Below, piece after piece: positions 11,859 through 22,100 of a stretch of DNA of 64,000 nucleotides. The stretch's first letter is position 1; each line of letters begins with the position of its first letter. This DNA comes from Globodera rostochiensis (taxonomy: Eukaryota > Nematoda > Chromadorea > Rhabditida > Heteroderidae). The notes beneath the pieces were generated by a model. The model was not told the origin of the DNA. It ran no database searches and saw only the letters and a program-made list of their open reading frames with translations. Position numbers and translations under genes: made by a program. The stretch covers positions 124,001 to 188,000 of the forward strand of contig JAEVLN010000025.1 in assembly GCA_018350325.1 (NCBI GenBank), in the 5' to 3' direction.

Positions 11859-12248
11859 TTAAGTGATTGTTCCACCACAAATGCCATACCTTAACAAGCA
11901 AAAGTAATTTGAACAATCCTCAATTCTAACTTCCAGACTATTGTTTGTTCGAGAAACTGCAACTCTGTCCACTACATTCCACAGCTCGCGAGAAAAAATT
12001 GCATCTGATTGGCCCAAGTTCAATGCTTCAATTTGCCCTCTAATCCAATTATCGGCAGCCCCTCCAGCATTTTCCTCGAGTATTTCGTCGTGCTCAATAA
12101 TTTGGTGCGGCCCGATTAATTTTCTGATTAGAAAATACTTCAAAAGAATATTCAAAGCCTCCATTTGTAAGAAGAGTTTTGCAGCGATTTGATTTTGCCT
12201 CGAGGAAACGTTGCAAAGCCATGAAAATATAAATTTATACTCCATCAC
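11859..12248 (-). CDS. hypothetical protein exon
   Basis: A 129-codon open frame on the minus strand with natural-looking composition (Leu-rich first third, then an acidic segment EHDEILEENAGGAADNW, then Val/Arg/Asp-rich) in a region where the plus strand has no comparable frame. No domain recognised and no splice partner found. It may be a single-exon gene or a fragment. Confidence 0.3.
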   Translation of the reverse strand: MMEYKFIFSWLCNVSSRQNQIAAKLFLQMEALNILLKYFLIRKLIGPHQIIEHDEILEENAGGAADNWIRGQIEALNLGQSDAIFSRELWNVVDRVAVSRTNNSLEVRIEDCSNYFCLLRYGICGGTIT

Positions 12249-12989
12249 AACATATTTAGTTTGGGTATCATAAAATTATTTGTTTGCTATTCTTATCTCA
12301 AAAGAAAAAATTAACTGAATGGCAGGTCATTCGGAATTCTTGTGAACTGTTCGTTTGGTCATTTTATCGATAAAAAACGGAATAAAAAAGAATTCAAATT
12401 ATTTGCAAATATATTTCTCAAATTTAAAGATTAAAGATACACGCGGACATCTCTTTGTGAATCTTGGCCATTATAATTTGCCAATTCATCTTTTTATTCC
12501 GATTTTTTTAAAATTGGGGTTACTGTCGAAATCAACTGAAGTCGACTTCAATTTACTGGCGAATTCACATGCAGACACAAAGAGTAGCAGACATAGTTTA
12601 CTTACGAATCGAAAACACCTGATGAGATCAATTTAGGTATCTAATTGCCAAAATTTTATGAATTACAGACCGGACTGGAACGACAAAAATCGTCGTACTT
12701 TTCTCGGGATTCTGCGGGACTGGGGCTCCCGAGCGGAGCATTTTATGGGGATTTTCAAGATTGATTGGAATTGGGTTTTGTTGTGAGTCCGGCCGAGCAA
12801 AATTCTTCAAACCCGTGGGGGGAGGGATTTACGGAATCCCGACCAACCATTTTTGGGAATTGGACCGGGATCCCGATAACCGAAAAATCGGATTGCCAGT
12901 CTCTATTTTAAGAATGGCATCACAAAGAAAAGGTGCTACTATGCCTAATAATTATTTAACTTAATTTTATTTAAAATTAATGTGATCAT

Positions 12990-13357
12990 TAGTGTTCGGC
13001 AAATGGGGTTTTTCGGTATTCGGTATCGGTATTTCGGTATAATACCGATACCGAAAAAAAACCGAAATCTCACAATTTTTTCGGTATCGGTATTTCGGTA
13101 AAATACCGATAAAAAATACCGCGGTAATACCGAAAAATACCGCGGTAATACCGAAAAATACCGAAAATACCGCGGTATTCCAGTCAGAGATATCTTGGTC
13201 GGTATTCGGTATCGGTATTTCGGTATAATACCGATACCGAAAAAAAAACCGAAATCCCAAAATTTCTTCGGTCGGTATACCGAATCGGTAATACCGAAAA
13301 AAATACCGCGGTAATACCGAAAAATACCGCGGTAATACCGTACCGTGCCGAACACTA
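12990..13357. mobile_element. hAT-like MITE, TSD GTGATCAT
   Basis: 368 bp with ends TAGTGTTCGGCA and TGCCGAACACTA, flanked by an exact 8-bp duplication GTGATCAT (12982-12989, 13358-13365). The interior is almost entirely CGGTATTTCGGTA / TACCGAAATACCG words in both orientations, with embedded CGCGGTA palindromes. No coding capacity. A half copy lies at 31495-31620. Confidence 0.9.
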
Positions 13358-13739
13358 GTGATCATTTCCTTTATTTTTGTTATGTAAATAAAATTATATG
13401 CGATTTTCTTAACATTAAAATTTTGCACAAAACAAAAAGGTTTCTCTGTGTCCTGCGCAACTTTGCATATCCCATGAACGGGAAGAAGCAACTAACGAAT
13501 GAATGAATTAGAATGGTTTTAGGGGACCCGTCCGTCGACCATCGGACGGTCGTCTCACATCGCCCCCTCGTCGTGAAAAGAATGCTTTTTATTGATCCCC
13601 CCCCCCGCCGCCCGTGCGCAAAGGTCCGCTTGGAAGCATCCTCACTCACTCCCCACGGGGACGACGGGACGGATGGACCCCCACGCCCCCCCCCCGCCCC
13701 CAAATTGATCCCCCGAGGGGATGATGGCTCTCTCTGCTG

Positions 13740-13829
13740 ATCTGCCCAATGGGATCGGGCTTTGGCAAATTCGTCGTATATCTCCACTCTTTCCCCCGCA
13801 TCACAGCAATTTAATGCTTTCTCAATCAC
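13740..13829 (-). pseudogene. possible PUF-repeat relic
   Basis: The minus strand encodes NVIEKALNCCDAGERVEIYD, which resembles the second helix and following loop of a PUF repeat (compare SNVIDKCLICG and CSVIEKCFVFG in the PUF gene at 34360-37735). Downstream sequence is unrelated Ser/Gly-rich. Only one repeat-length fragment is visible, so the assignment is tentative. Confidence 0.25.
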
Positions 13830-14400
13830 ATTACGCGGGTGGGTGGGCTTTTGGATGGGACAAAATTTAAGGGGGCCTCCGGATTCCCCGCAGTAGTATT
13901 CAAATTCTCTGTAATTTTCTCTGAAACCCCTTAATTTAATTTAATAAAAATTCTTGACTATAACGGTTAATCGTTTTTGGATTAAAATTGTCAAAAGGCA
14001 CTTATTTTGTGTTTAAATTAAAAAAGCAATTTATTACCTCTAAAAGTGATCAGAGGAAAATGTCCAAAAAAATTGAATTTTCAACGGTTTTTTTAACTAA
14101 AAGTTTTGGGGATAAAAATAAACAATAAAATTGCAACAACTTTTCTTGCGTCGAAAATGTTTTCGTGAAACAGCAGCAACAACAACAAGGTCAAGGGCAA
14201 CTTCGACGATGAAATAACACGCGCAATGAAACAAATCCTCCCAAATGGACGGGCGGGGATTGGGTCGATCAGCTGCTGCTTTTGCTTTTTTGCAATTTTT
14301 TTTGATCAGAAAATTGTTTATTAATTTGGATTAGTCAATCAAAATCAATCAATAACTCTCTTCTTTGATCAGGTGTGTGTGTGGTCCTTGGATTGGCGAA

Positions 14401-17400
14401 ATGTTTCATTTTTCAATTCTGCCAATGTTGTTGATCATCATCATCGTCATTATTATCAGCATCTTGCCTGGCATAATAATGGCAATGCCACGACTTCCTG
14501 CCGACAGCAGCAGCCATGGCGGCGGCATCGCCGCCGCCGCCGGCGACAAACCGGTCGAATTTGACTACGACAAATGGCGGTCAACGAGCAGCAGCCACAG
14601 CCAACTGAACGCTGAACAGCGTAAGGCTATGGGGCAAAAGCGCGCCAATTAAACAAATTCAAATTGGTTAAGAAAGATAATTAATTAAGTTGCTAACGCT
14701 AATACAAAGCAATTAATAAAGCCGTTTTTTATGGCAAACAGAAAACATTTTCATAATTATGTGAATATTTTAAAAAATGAAATAATTTGGCACCGAATTG
14801 TTTGGTTCGCAAAACGGACCTTTAAAATCGTGTCCCCGGACGAAATGCCAACCGTCCAAAATGCTAACCAACTGAGCCTAAAACGGTCAATCAAAAATGT
14901 TTACTTTAAAAACTACAAAGATTTATCGTTGATTAAAGATTTTATTTTATAGCAATTAGATAATTCCCTATCAAAAATATGTCGCAAGCCCCGGGCGATC
15001 GATGACTAAGCCAACTCAAATTTGCCCGAGGCAATGTGACGTTAGCCAACTATGCTTTTTCGGCCCCAAACAATTTTTTTGATTAGAGAAACCATTGTGA
15101 ATGATTCAAATGGAGAAGCACATTTCAAGTTGATAAAACCTATCAAAAAAATGACGCACGCCCCGGGCGATCGATGACTAAGCCAACTCAAATTTGCCCG
15201 AGGCAATGTGACGTTAGCCAACTATGCTTTTTCGGCCCCAAACTATTTTTTTGATTAGAGAAACCATTGTGAATGATTCAAATGGAGAAGCGCATTTCAA
15301 GTTGATAAAACCTATCAAAAAAAGCACGCCCCGGGCGATCGATGACTAAGCCAACTCAAATTTGCCCGAGGCAATGATGACGTTAGCCCAAAATATGTTT
15401 TTGGCCCCCCTCTGATCACAGCAGATCCGGCGTCCTCACCGTCGTCGTTTATCGAGCAAATCGGACGCATGGAACTGGTCCAATCCATTATGCGATTCGT
15501 CGAACGCCTTGGCTTTGGGACGGGGGAGCAGGACGACGAAAAGAGTTTGTAAAAAAATGTTATAGAACGCCAAGAAATTTGAAAAAAAAAATTTCAAATT
15601 TTTTTTTGCGTTTCAGTGACTCAGCGCATTGAGCGCCAAAGTCCGGCAACAAAAAGTGTGGAGGAGCAACACAGAGAAATTTTTGGCAAAGGGGTTAGTC
15701 ATTTTTTTTGGCAGAGAAAATGAATATTACATAATGCCAGAAAAAACAAAAAATTATTTTTTACATTATGCCAAAATGCAAATAGAAAAAAAATTTTAAT
15801 TTAATTATTAAAAAAAATAAAATAATAATTTTTATAATAACTAAAAATCCAAATACAAATTTTTTAAGCGCCATTTTGACAGTCCAATGCGTGCCAATGT
15901 CAATAGTGTACGGAGTCCAACGATAAGACGAATTTCTGCCAAAGAACAACCCCAAATTTCGTCAAGCATTGACTCTCGACCAATGACAATTGCAAGTGCG
16001 TAATGATTTGAATTCAATAAAATAACAAAAATATATATGTATTCTAAAAATTGCATTTTTTTAATATTTCTCAAATTACCTTTTGAATTCCAAATAATCA
16101 CTTATAAAATTAAAAAAAAACAAATTTAAAATTCAATAATCTTTTTTTATGATATAATAAAAAATACATATTTATTAACTTATAAATATTTATTAAATTA
16201 TTTGATCAAAATCACTTATTTAAATTCAATTAACACGTTTCAATTTAGCAACAAAATTATTTATTATTTAAAAAAACAAATTTAAATTCACTTAAATTTA
16301 AATTCAAAAAAATTTATTTTATTTACTTTTATTTTGCAATACAAATAAAATTATCACTTATTATTTAAACTCAATCAATTAGCTTTAAATTAGCAACAAA
16401 ATGCAAATTTTTGTTTTATTTCAAATAAGTAATAGGTTAATTATGCAAGAAATAATTTTTTTCACTTTTTTTTCTTAAAAAATAAATTAAAAAATTCAGA
16501 GCCTTCTGAAGAGCAACGCTATGAACAACAACGGCCGGCAACGGCGGCGGCACAGCCACAGCTTAACGGAATGGCATCTTTTCACGAGGCTATCGGTGGC
16601 ATTTTCAAGAAAATTTATTATTTAATTCGAACATTTAGGCAAAGAATGGAAACAGGCATTGTTCGGCCGGGGCGGCCTGCTCACCGAAGTTTTCAATTTT
16701 GTCAACGACAAACGCAAGGAGGACTTGGCCAAGCAGCAGGCGGCACCAAATTTGAATGGTGCGCAAACGGAAATAAAATTTAAAATTGGCAATTTTAAGT
16801 AAATAGGGAAATATGCTCTATTTTGCCAAGATTTGAGTGTTTTCAAAAATCAATTTTTTGCCGGAGGGGAGTAAAATTTTGCCGGAGGGGAGGTAAAAAC
16901 AAATCAATTTTTGCCGGAGTCAAATGAATCTATTTTTTTTACCGGAGGAGATGTTTAAAAAAACAAAAAAATTTATGGGATGTATTTTTGAATTTTTAAA
17001 TTTACGGCGTAAAATATTTTTTGAATTTGTTTATATAATTTTTATAAATTTTTCTTGGTTTTGAAATCAAAAATTTTGGCAGACAAGGCCAGCACGGAAT
17101 TTAGTCGCATTGTGGACGCGTTGTTGCGCAAGGCAAAAAGTGGCAATTTTGACGAGGAGCCGCTGCCCGAAATTCCATTCATTGGAATTTGCAATCGCCT
17201 CAGCTGTGCCGACATTTACAAGGCGTTGGACCAGTTTCGAAAAAGCGAATTTTTCACCAATTTTCAGGCAAATATTTTTATAAAAAAATATATTTAAATA
17301 AAAATAAAGTTATGGCAGTTGTCAGGGATTATAACTGGATGCCGAATTTTCGAACATTTTTGAGCCAGATGCCGAATTTTCGGACATTTTTGGGCCCGGA

Positions 17401-20400
17401 ATGCCCAATTCCGGACTTGTTGGCAAAATCAGGAAATTATCCGAAATTTTGACTTTTTCGTTGTTTTGAATCAGTTTTCCAGACAACAATAATTGAAATC
17501 CTTTAAAGTTTAAATATATTAAAGAAAAGTGGTCCTTTTAATAGTTTTTGTAAAATTATTATTTGCTATGTAAAAGTTTTCAAAATTTGAAATTTTACGG
17601 ATTTTATGGCATCTGATTACGTCCTTGGCACTTATGCAATTCAATTAAAGTAATTTATAGTTTTTTTTTCATTTGCTTTATTATTTTTAAATTGGTCTAT
17701 CATTTTAATTAAAAATGCCGAAGCCAAACCCGGCGGCATTTGTCCGGGGTTTAAAATTAACCGAAAAATTTCGGCACATACCGACGACAGCCCACTAAAA
17801 AATGAGATTTTGCTAATATTCAAAAAATTAAATGTTTTAGACAGCAATTTCGCTACTTCAAGACCCGAAGGGGTTGGACATGATCGGCGAATTGTTGGCC
17901 AACCCGGAATTAATTGAAAACTTTTCGGGCCCCGAAAGTGTTGGCGATTTGTTTGGCACCACCAAAAAGGCGCCGTCCAAAAGTGGCGGCGGCGGCGGCG
18001 ATGGGACGAGACGCGCTGAAATTGCAGAAAATACGGTAACAAAACTGCCGTATGGTAACAATTTGTCAAAAGACGAACCAAAATATGATAACAAAAAACT
18101 ACTTCGGTTCGTCTCCGACGTTTCAACCCCGATCCCCGACTTTTTCCTTTCCGACAAACCCCGATCCCCGACCTTTTCCTCCCCGACAAACCCGGATCCC
18201 CGACTTTTTCCTCCCCGATCCCCGACCTTTTCCTCCCCGACAAACCCGGATCCCCGACTTTTCCTCTCCGAACCCCCGATCCCCGACTTTTCCTCCCCGA
18301 CAAACCCGGGTCCCCGACTTTTTCCTCCCCGATCCCCGACCTTTTCCTCCCCGACAAACCCGGATCCCCGACCTTTTCCTCCCCGACAAACCCCGAGCCT
18401 TGACTTTTTCCTCCACGAACGCGTTTTTGGAAATGAATTTATTCTGGTGCCTTTTTATGAAAAATTTATATTACAATTACATATTAAATTTAATTAGGTA
18501 CCTCAGATTTATTTAATTTTAAGGATGCCGAAAATATTGGCGTTGACTTTTCCTCAATGATTGACGGTTGGTTTGCACTTTAATTTTTATATGAAAATTT
18601 CGCCAAATTTTCAAAAAAAAAAACCCCCCAAAAAACTCATTAGGCCCGAATAATAATTCAAATGTCAAAATGCCGCCATCAATTGCTTCGTCCATTGATT
18701 CGGCTGCGCCGGATTATTACAGTTTTACTGAGGACAAAGTTGGCAGCAAGGCGGACAAATTGGAGGACAAAACGCCAAAAAAGGAAATGGGTTCGTGTCA
18801 AAAAAACGAAAATTTAAAATTTTTTGAAAATTTTTTCAGTCGTCACTTCGAAACAACGGGGCGGCGGCGTCGGTGGCGCAAATGCCGCCAAAAGTGTGCA
18901 ATCGACAAAAACGAGCATTGACTTCAGCAGAGAATTGCCCGAAATTTCTGAATCGATTGACGGGGGGCCGCCTGAGGGTGAAATTTAGCAAATTTCAAAA
19001 CAAAAAAAAATTTGAGTCTATGATCCGGTACCGATAACATCGATCGATCGGAATTCCGTTTTGAAAACTTAAATTTCAATCTCTCTAATTAAGACGAAGA
19101 CATCCCCGGCGGGGATATGTTGGTTTTCGAGAAAAATGAATGGCTCCCATCGCCATCGTCGGCCAACAGCAATGGCACAACAAAAAAGGTTTGAGTGTGC
19201 AATGTTTCAAAAGCTTTCTATTCAGAATCGATAACAAATCTATTGATTGATCCTTAATAAGAACCGATAGAGACCGGCAGAACCGATTTTTCGGGATTAG
19301 GATCCCGACTAAATGCACCAAAAGGCTCGGTCGGGATCGATGACGGGAATCCCGAATTGTAATTCCACGGTTTATCCCGAGCCCGTACGGTCTCTAATCA
19401 GTACCGCTAAAAATATGCAGAAAAGTAGGGTTGTACGGGACCAGGACCAGTACTGAAAGGGTCAACTTCTTCGGAGCACCACGATTCGGCGCGCACGTTT
19501 CGGCGCGCACGATTCGGCGCGGCACGATTCGGCGCCGACAAGTTTTTCGTTATAACTTAGTTCAAAGTCAACTAAACCAAACATACTTGGTATCATTCGA
19601 AAGCTCTTAGTATGCTGAACCTTTATCAAGCTAAAGCTAACCGATTTGTCTTTCCAAAAAAAAGTTATAGCTTAAAATCTTTGAAAATTTCCATTTTTCG
19701 TGCCAACTTTTAGTTATGGTGCCATAACTTTTTTTTGGAAAGACAAATCGGTTAGCTTTAGCTTGATAAAGGTTCAGCATACTAAGAGCTTTCGAATGAT
19801 ACCAAGTATGTTTGGTTTAGTTGACTTTGAACTAAGTTATAACGAAAAACTTGTCGGCGCCGAATCGTGCCGCGCCGAATCGTGCGCGCCGAAACGTGCG
19901 CGCCGAATCGTGCGCGCCGAAACGTGCGCGCCGAATCGTGCGCGCCGAATCGAGGTGTACCGAACTTCTTCTATTTTGGTACTGAAATTATCCCGGTTTT
20001 TCCCAAAAGTCCCGGTCCCGTACAACCCTACGAAGCATGGAATGAGGGAGGGGAGAAGCATAGCGGAATAATTAAAAAATGTTTAATTTCTTTCAGCAAC
20101 AATTTGTTCTGACACCGCTCGTTGATGTCCGAGTCGGGCAGGACAAGAAAAAAGTAGCTGCACAACAAACTGTTCATGTCCATGCCACAACACAAATCAG
20201 CAGGCCAAGAAGCAAAGCGGCGGGTGGTGAACACAACAGAACAACAACAACAACCACAGAGGTGAGAATTTTGGATTGATCCTTCGATCATCCGATCATA
20301 ATTTGACAACGCTGGAGGAGGGGGGAGGGGGGGGGGGGTCCAAACAAGCGGCATATATATTAAACTCCTGGCCCAAAGGACCCTCCTCCTCCCCGGGCCC

Positions 20401-20915
20401 AAACGGATGAAGCCAATGGTGGTGCCCAAACGGCGGGGCCCAAACAACTGGTGTTATATAGATTCAAATTCAAGCCTCGGCTCCATTTGGGGGTTTGGGA
20501 TCAGGGCTGGACACAATTGCGAGTTGCGGATTTTTTTTGAGCCCCGCAATTGCGGATTGCCCGCAATCAAAATTCAATTACGTTCAGCCCTGTTTGGGAT
20601 CGATCGACGAAACTCTTTCTCCCCGAAGGGGAGGGACTTCACTGATCAGGCGTCCTTGGGAAACCGTCCCGCCCGCGGCGCTCCGCTGGAAAGCTGCTGA
20701 TATGTGTGGATTAAAAAAGCAAATTAATTTTTTACTATTTCGATCAGAAGACATCCCCAAGTCGCGCGAGGATGCAAACAAACTCATCATCATCATCAAC
20801 AACAACAAACCGCAAAACAGCGACGACGCCTCCGCCGGTGACGACGACGACACGACGAAATTTTAGACGGGACGACGACTACTACTCAATGTACTACGAC
20901 GGCGAAAGTGGTTGA
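14401..20915 (+). CDS. large secreted/anchored protein, unrecognised
   Basis: Fourteen exons: 14401-14620, 15425-15544, 15617-15693, 15869-15995, 16500-16595, 16639-16758, 17083-17267, 17841-18035, 18524-18566, 18644-18790, 18840-18977, 19094-19188, 20097-20261, 20748-20915. They total 1896 nt (631 aa), with every phase matching. The N-terminus is a long hydrophobic segment (Ile/Val-rich), a signal peptide or anchor. Exons 7-8 hold the most protein-like core, including FIGICNRLSCADIYKALDQF and LDMIGELLANPELIENFSG, predicted helical. The second half is disordered (Ser/Thr/Asp/Gly-rich) and ends RRDDDYYSMYYDGESG. Intron 7 uses a GC donor (17268). Introns hold a 172-bp triplication (intron 1), a C-rich minisatellite (intron 8), nested elements (intron 12) and a small MITE (intron 13). 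I do not recognise the family. Confidence 0.7.
14967..15396. repeat. 172-bp direct repeat, 2.5 copies
   Basis: Two full near-identical units (14967-15138, 15139-15310) and a partial third (15311 to about 15396), each starting CCTATCAAAAA and including CCCCGGGCGATCGATGAC. They lie in intron 1 of the gene at 14401. No coding capacity seen. Confidence 0.85.
18125..18415. repeat. C-rich intronic minisatellite
   Basis: Irregular repeats of a word like CCCCGATCCCCGACTTTTTC and CCCCGACAAACCCGG in intron 8 of the gene at 14401. Frames through it are open on both strands because of the repeat, not because it codes. Confidence 0.75.
19434..20030. mobile_element. interrupted hAT-like element (TAGGGTTGYACGGGAC ends)
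   Basis: Starts TAGGGTTGTACGGGACC and ends GGTCCCGTACAACCCTA, the end family of the element at 4305-5213. Most of its interior is a second element (19472-19962) inserted into it. I see no matching 8-bp flanks (CAGAAAAG against CGAAGCAT), so it is older or rearranged. It lies in intron 12 of the gene at 14401. Confidence 0.65.
19472..19962. mobile_element. long foldback element, TSD AACTTCTT, nested
   Basis: 491 bp, starting CGGAGCACCACGATTCGGCG and ending with the inverse (CGCCGAATCGAGGTGTACCG), with an exact 8-bp duplication AACTTCTT (19464-19471, 19963-19970). The two halves form a near-perfect hairpin. Each arm begins with GATTCGGCGCG-type repeats and continues into about 130 bp of unique inverted sequence. 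Inserted into the element at 19434-20030. The end motif recurs at 27785-27893. Confidence 0.85.
20502..20592. mobile_element. 91-bp hAT-like MITE, TSD TTTGGGAT
   Basis: Starts CAGGGCTGGACAC and ends TTACGTTCAGCCCTG, with exact flanking TTTGGGAT (20494-20501, 20593-20600). The interior is GCAATTGCGGAT words in both orientations. In intron 13 of the gene at 14401. Confidence 0.85.
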
Positions 20916-20944
20916 GATATACCCAAAATATAAATAATAATTGT

Positions 20945-21101
20945 TAGAGCTCCTCGTTCATTTTTGAAAACCCCAAGACTGATGGGTGGGTCCCGGATTT
21001 TCTCAGCTCAATCAAGCCCGGGGACCGGCGGGCCCGTCTCAAGAAGTCCGGGGGTTTCCAAATCACCCGGACCAGGACCTTTCGGGCGGGTCCGAGCTCT
21101 A
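20945..21101. mobile_element. hAT-like MITE, near-exact TSD
   Basis: Starts TAGAGCTCCTCG and ends GGTCCGAGCTCTA. Flanks ATAATTGT (20937-20944) and ATAATTGA (21102-21109) match at 7 of 8. The interior is rich in CCCGG and CCGGG words. Confidence 0.7.
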
Positions 21102-21690
21102 ATAATTGATAATGCGCCAATCATTTTTTTTCTCCATTTTATGAATCTCTTTGTGCAATGTAAAGAATAAATAAATAACAATGAATTTGTGTCGTTTTGC
21201 TTTGCCGATAAAATCAGCAAATTTAAATGGATTCATTTATTTTGTGATCAACGATTTGAATGAGCGCCGGAGCCGGGGTCCTGATCAACAGCAGGGGTTG
21301 AACGTGTTGCGCCAATCACGTTGTTATGCTTGAGAACAATTAAAATTAGCATTAAGTTTGATTAAAATTTGCGCAGGATTTTTAATTGTTAAAAAGAGAT
21401 TTGCGATCAAAATTTAAAAAACGGCAATTTTGAATTTCACGACTTCGAAGCCTCCTCCTAATCGGAGAAATGACTTTGCATTTGCATCAATTAACAAGTT
21501 ACGTACATTAATCATCTCAAAAAATGCCAAATCATTAAAAAGGAAGAGAGAGCAAATTGACATTTGTAGAAAATCTTAACTTTGATATTAATTCGAACGT
21601 TTGATAAAATTTTGTTTTTTTCGACCTTTGGACTTTTTGACCTTGGGACCGGTAGCCCTTTCATCATCCCCTCAGGCAAATGCATTTTAT

Positions 21691-21875
21691 TAGAGACCGG
21701 AAAGTTGGACCCAAACAAAATTTGGTCAAAACTTTTGGGTTTCTTTTGGGTTTTGGTTTTTTTTGGGTTTTACCCCAAGTTGACCCAAAACCCAAAACCA
21801 AAAAACTTTTGGTCCAATTTTTTGTACAAAACAACCCAAAAATTTTTTGGTTTTGGGTTTTGGGTCCGGACTCTA
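21691..21875. mobile_element. hAT-like MITE, TSD CATTTTAT
   Basis: Starts TAGAGACCGGAAAGTTGGAC and ends GTCCGGACTCTA, with exact flanking CATTTTAT (21683-21690, 21876-21883). The interior is TTTTGGGTT / AACCCAAAA words in both orientations. Same family as 59743-59997. Confidence 0.88.
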
Positions 21876-22100
21876 CATTTTATGCGTCCCAATCATCAAT
21901 CTTTTACGACTTCAAGCCGCGGACATTCGACATTTGCGCCGTGCAAAAGCAGTAAAAAAAAAATCGAATTCAATATTAAAAATGCTTTTTGTAAAAAAAA
22001 AAATATTAAATAAAAAATTCAATCTCTGATCAGTGGATGATCAATCAATTCTTTAATTGGCAATTGTGCAAAATTCTTGAGATTTATTTCTTTTTTCACA

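Larger units (their letters stand above)
10330..14400. other. intergenic region, few weak coding signals
   Basis: Contains poly-C runs (10450, 10903), a short Ser/Gly/Gln-rich reading frame (10996-11238), a 129-codon reading frame on the minus strand (11859-12248), a hAT-like element (12990-13357), a degenerate inverted-end element (about 12664-12908, ends TACAGACCGG and CCAGTCTCTA) and a possible PUF relic (13740-13829). The rest is AT-rich with no signal I can support. Confidence 0.4.
20916..22100. other. intergenic: two MITEs between convergent genes
   Basis: The plus-strand gene ending at 20915 and the minus-strand gene ending at 22101 converge here. AATAAA-type words follow each stop (20930, and several on the other strand). 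Elements at 20945-21101 and 21691-21875 occupy part; the rest is AT-rich with no signal. Confidence 0.5.

Noticed and set aside
12967..13491. Long minus-strand frames rich in Arg/Tyr/Phe/Gly (13355-12945 and overlapping)
   Set aside because: They are produced by the CGGTATTTCGG words of the hAT-like element at 12990-13357; no codon structure independent of the repeat.
14967..18415. CRISPR-like direct repeats
   Set aside because: Units are contiguous without unique spacers, lie in introns, and the DNA is eukaryotic.
17641..18497. Overlapping 238- and 207-codon frames on both strands
   Set aside because: The long part of each lies in the CCCCGAC minisatellite of intron 8; only 17841-18035 on the plus strand fits the gene.
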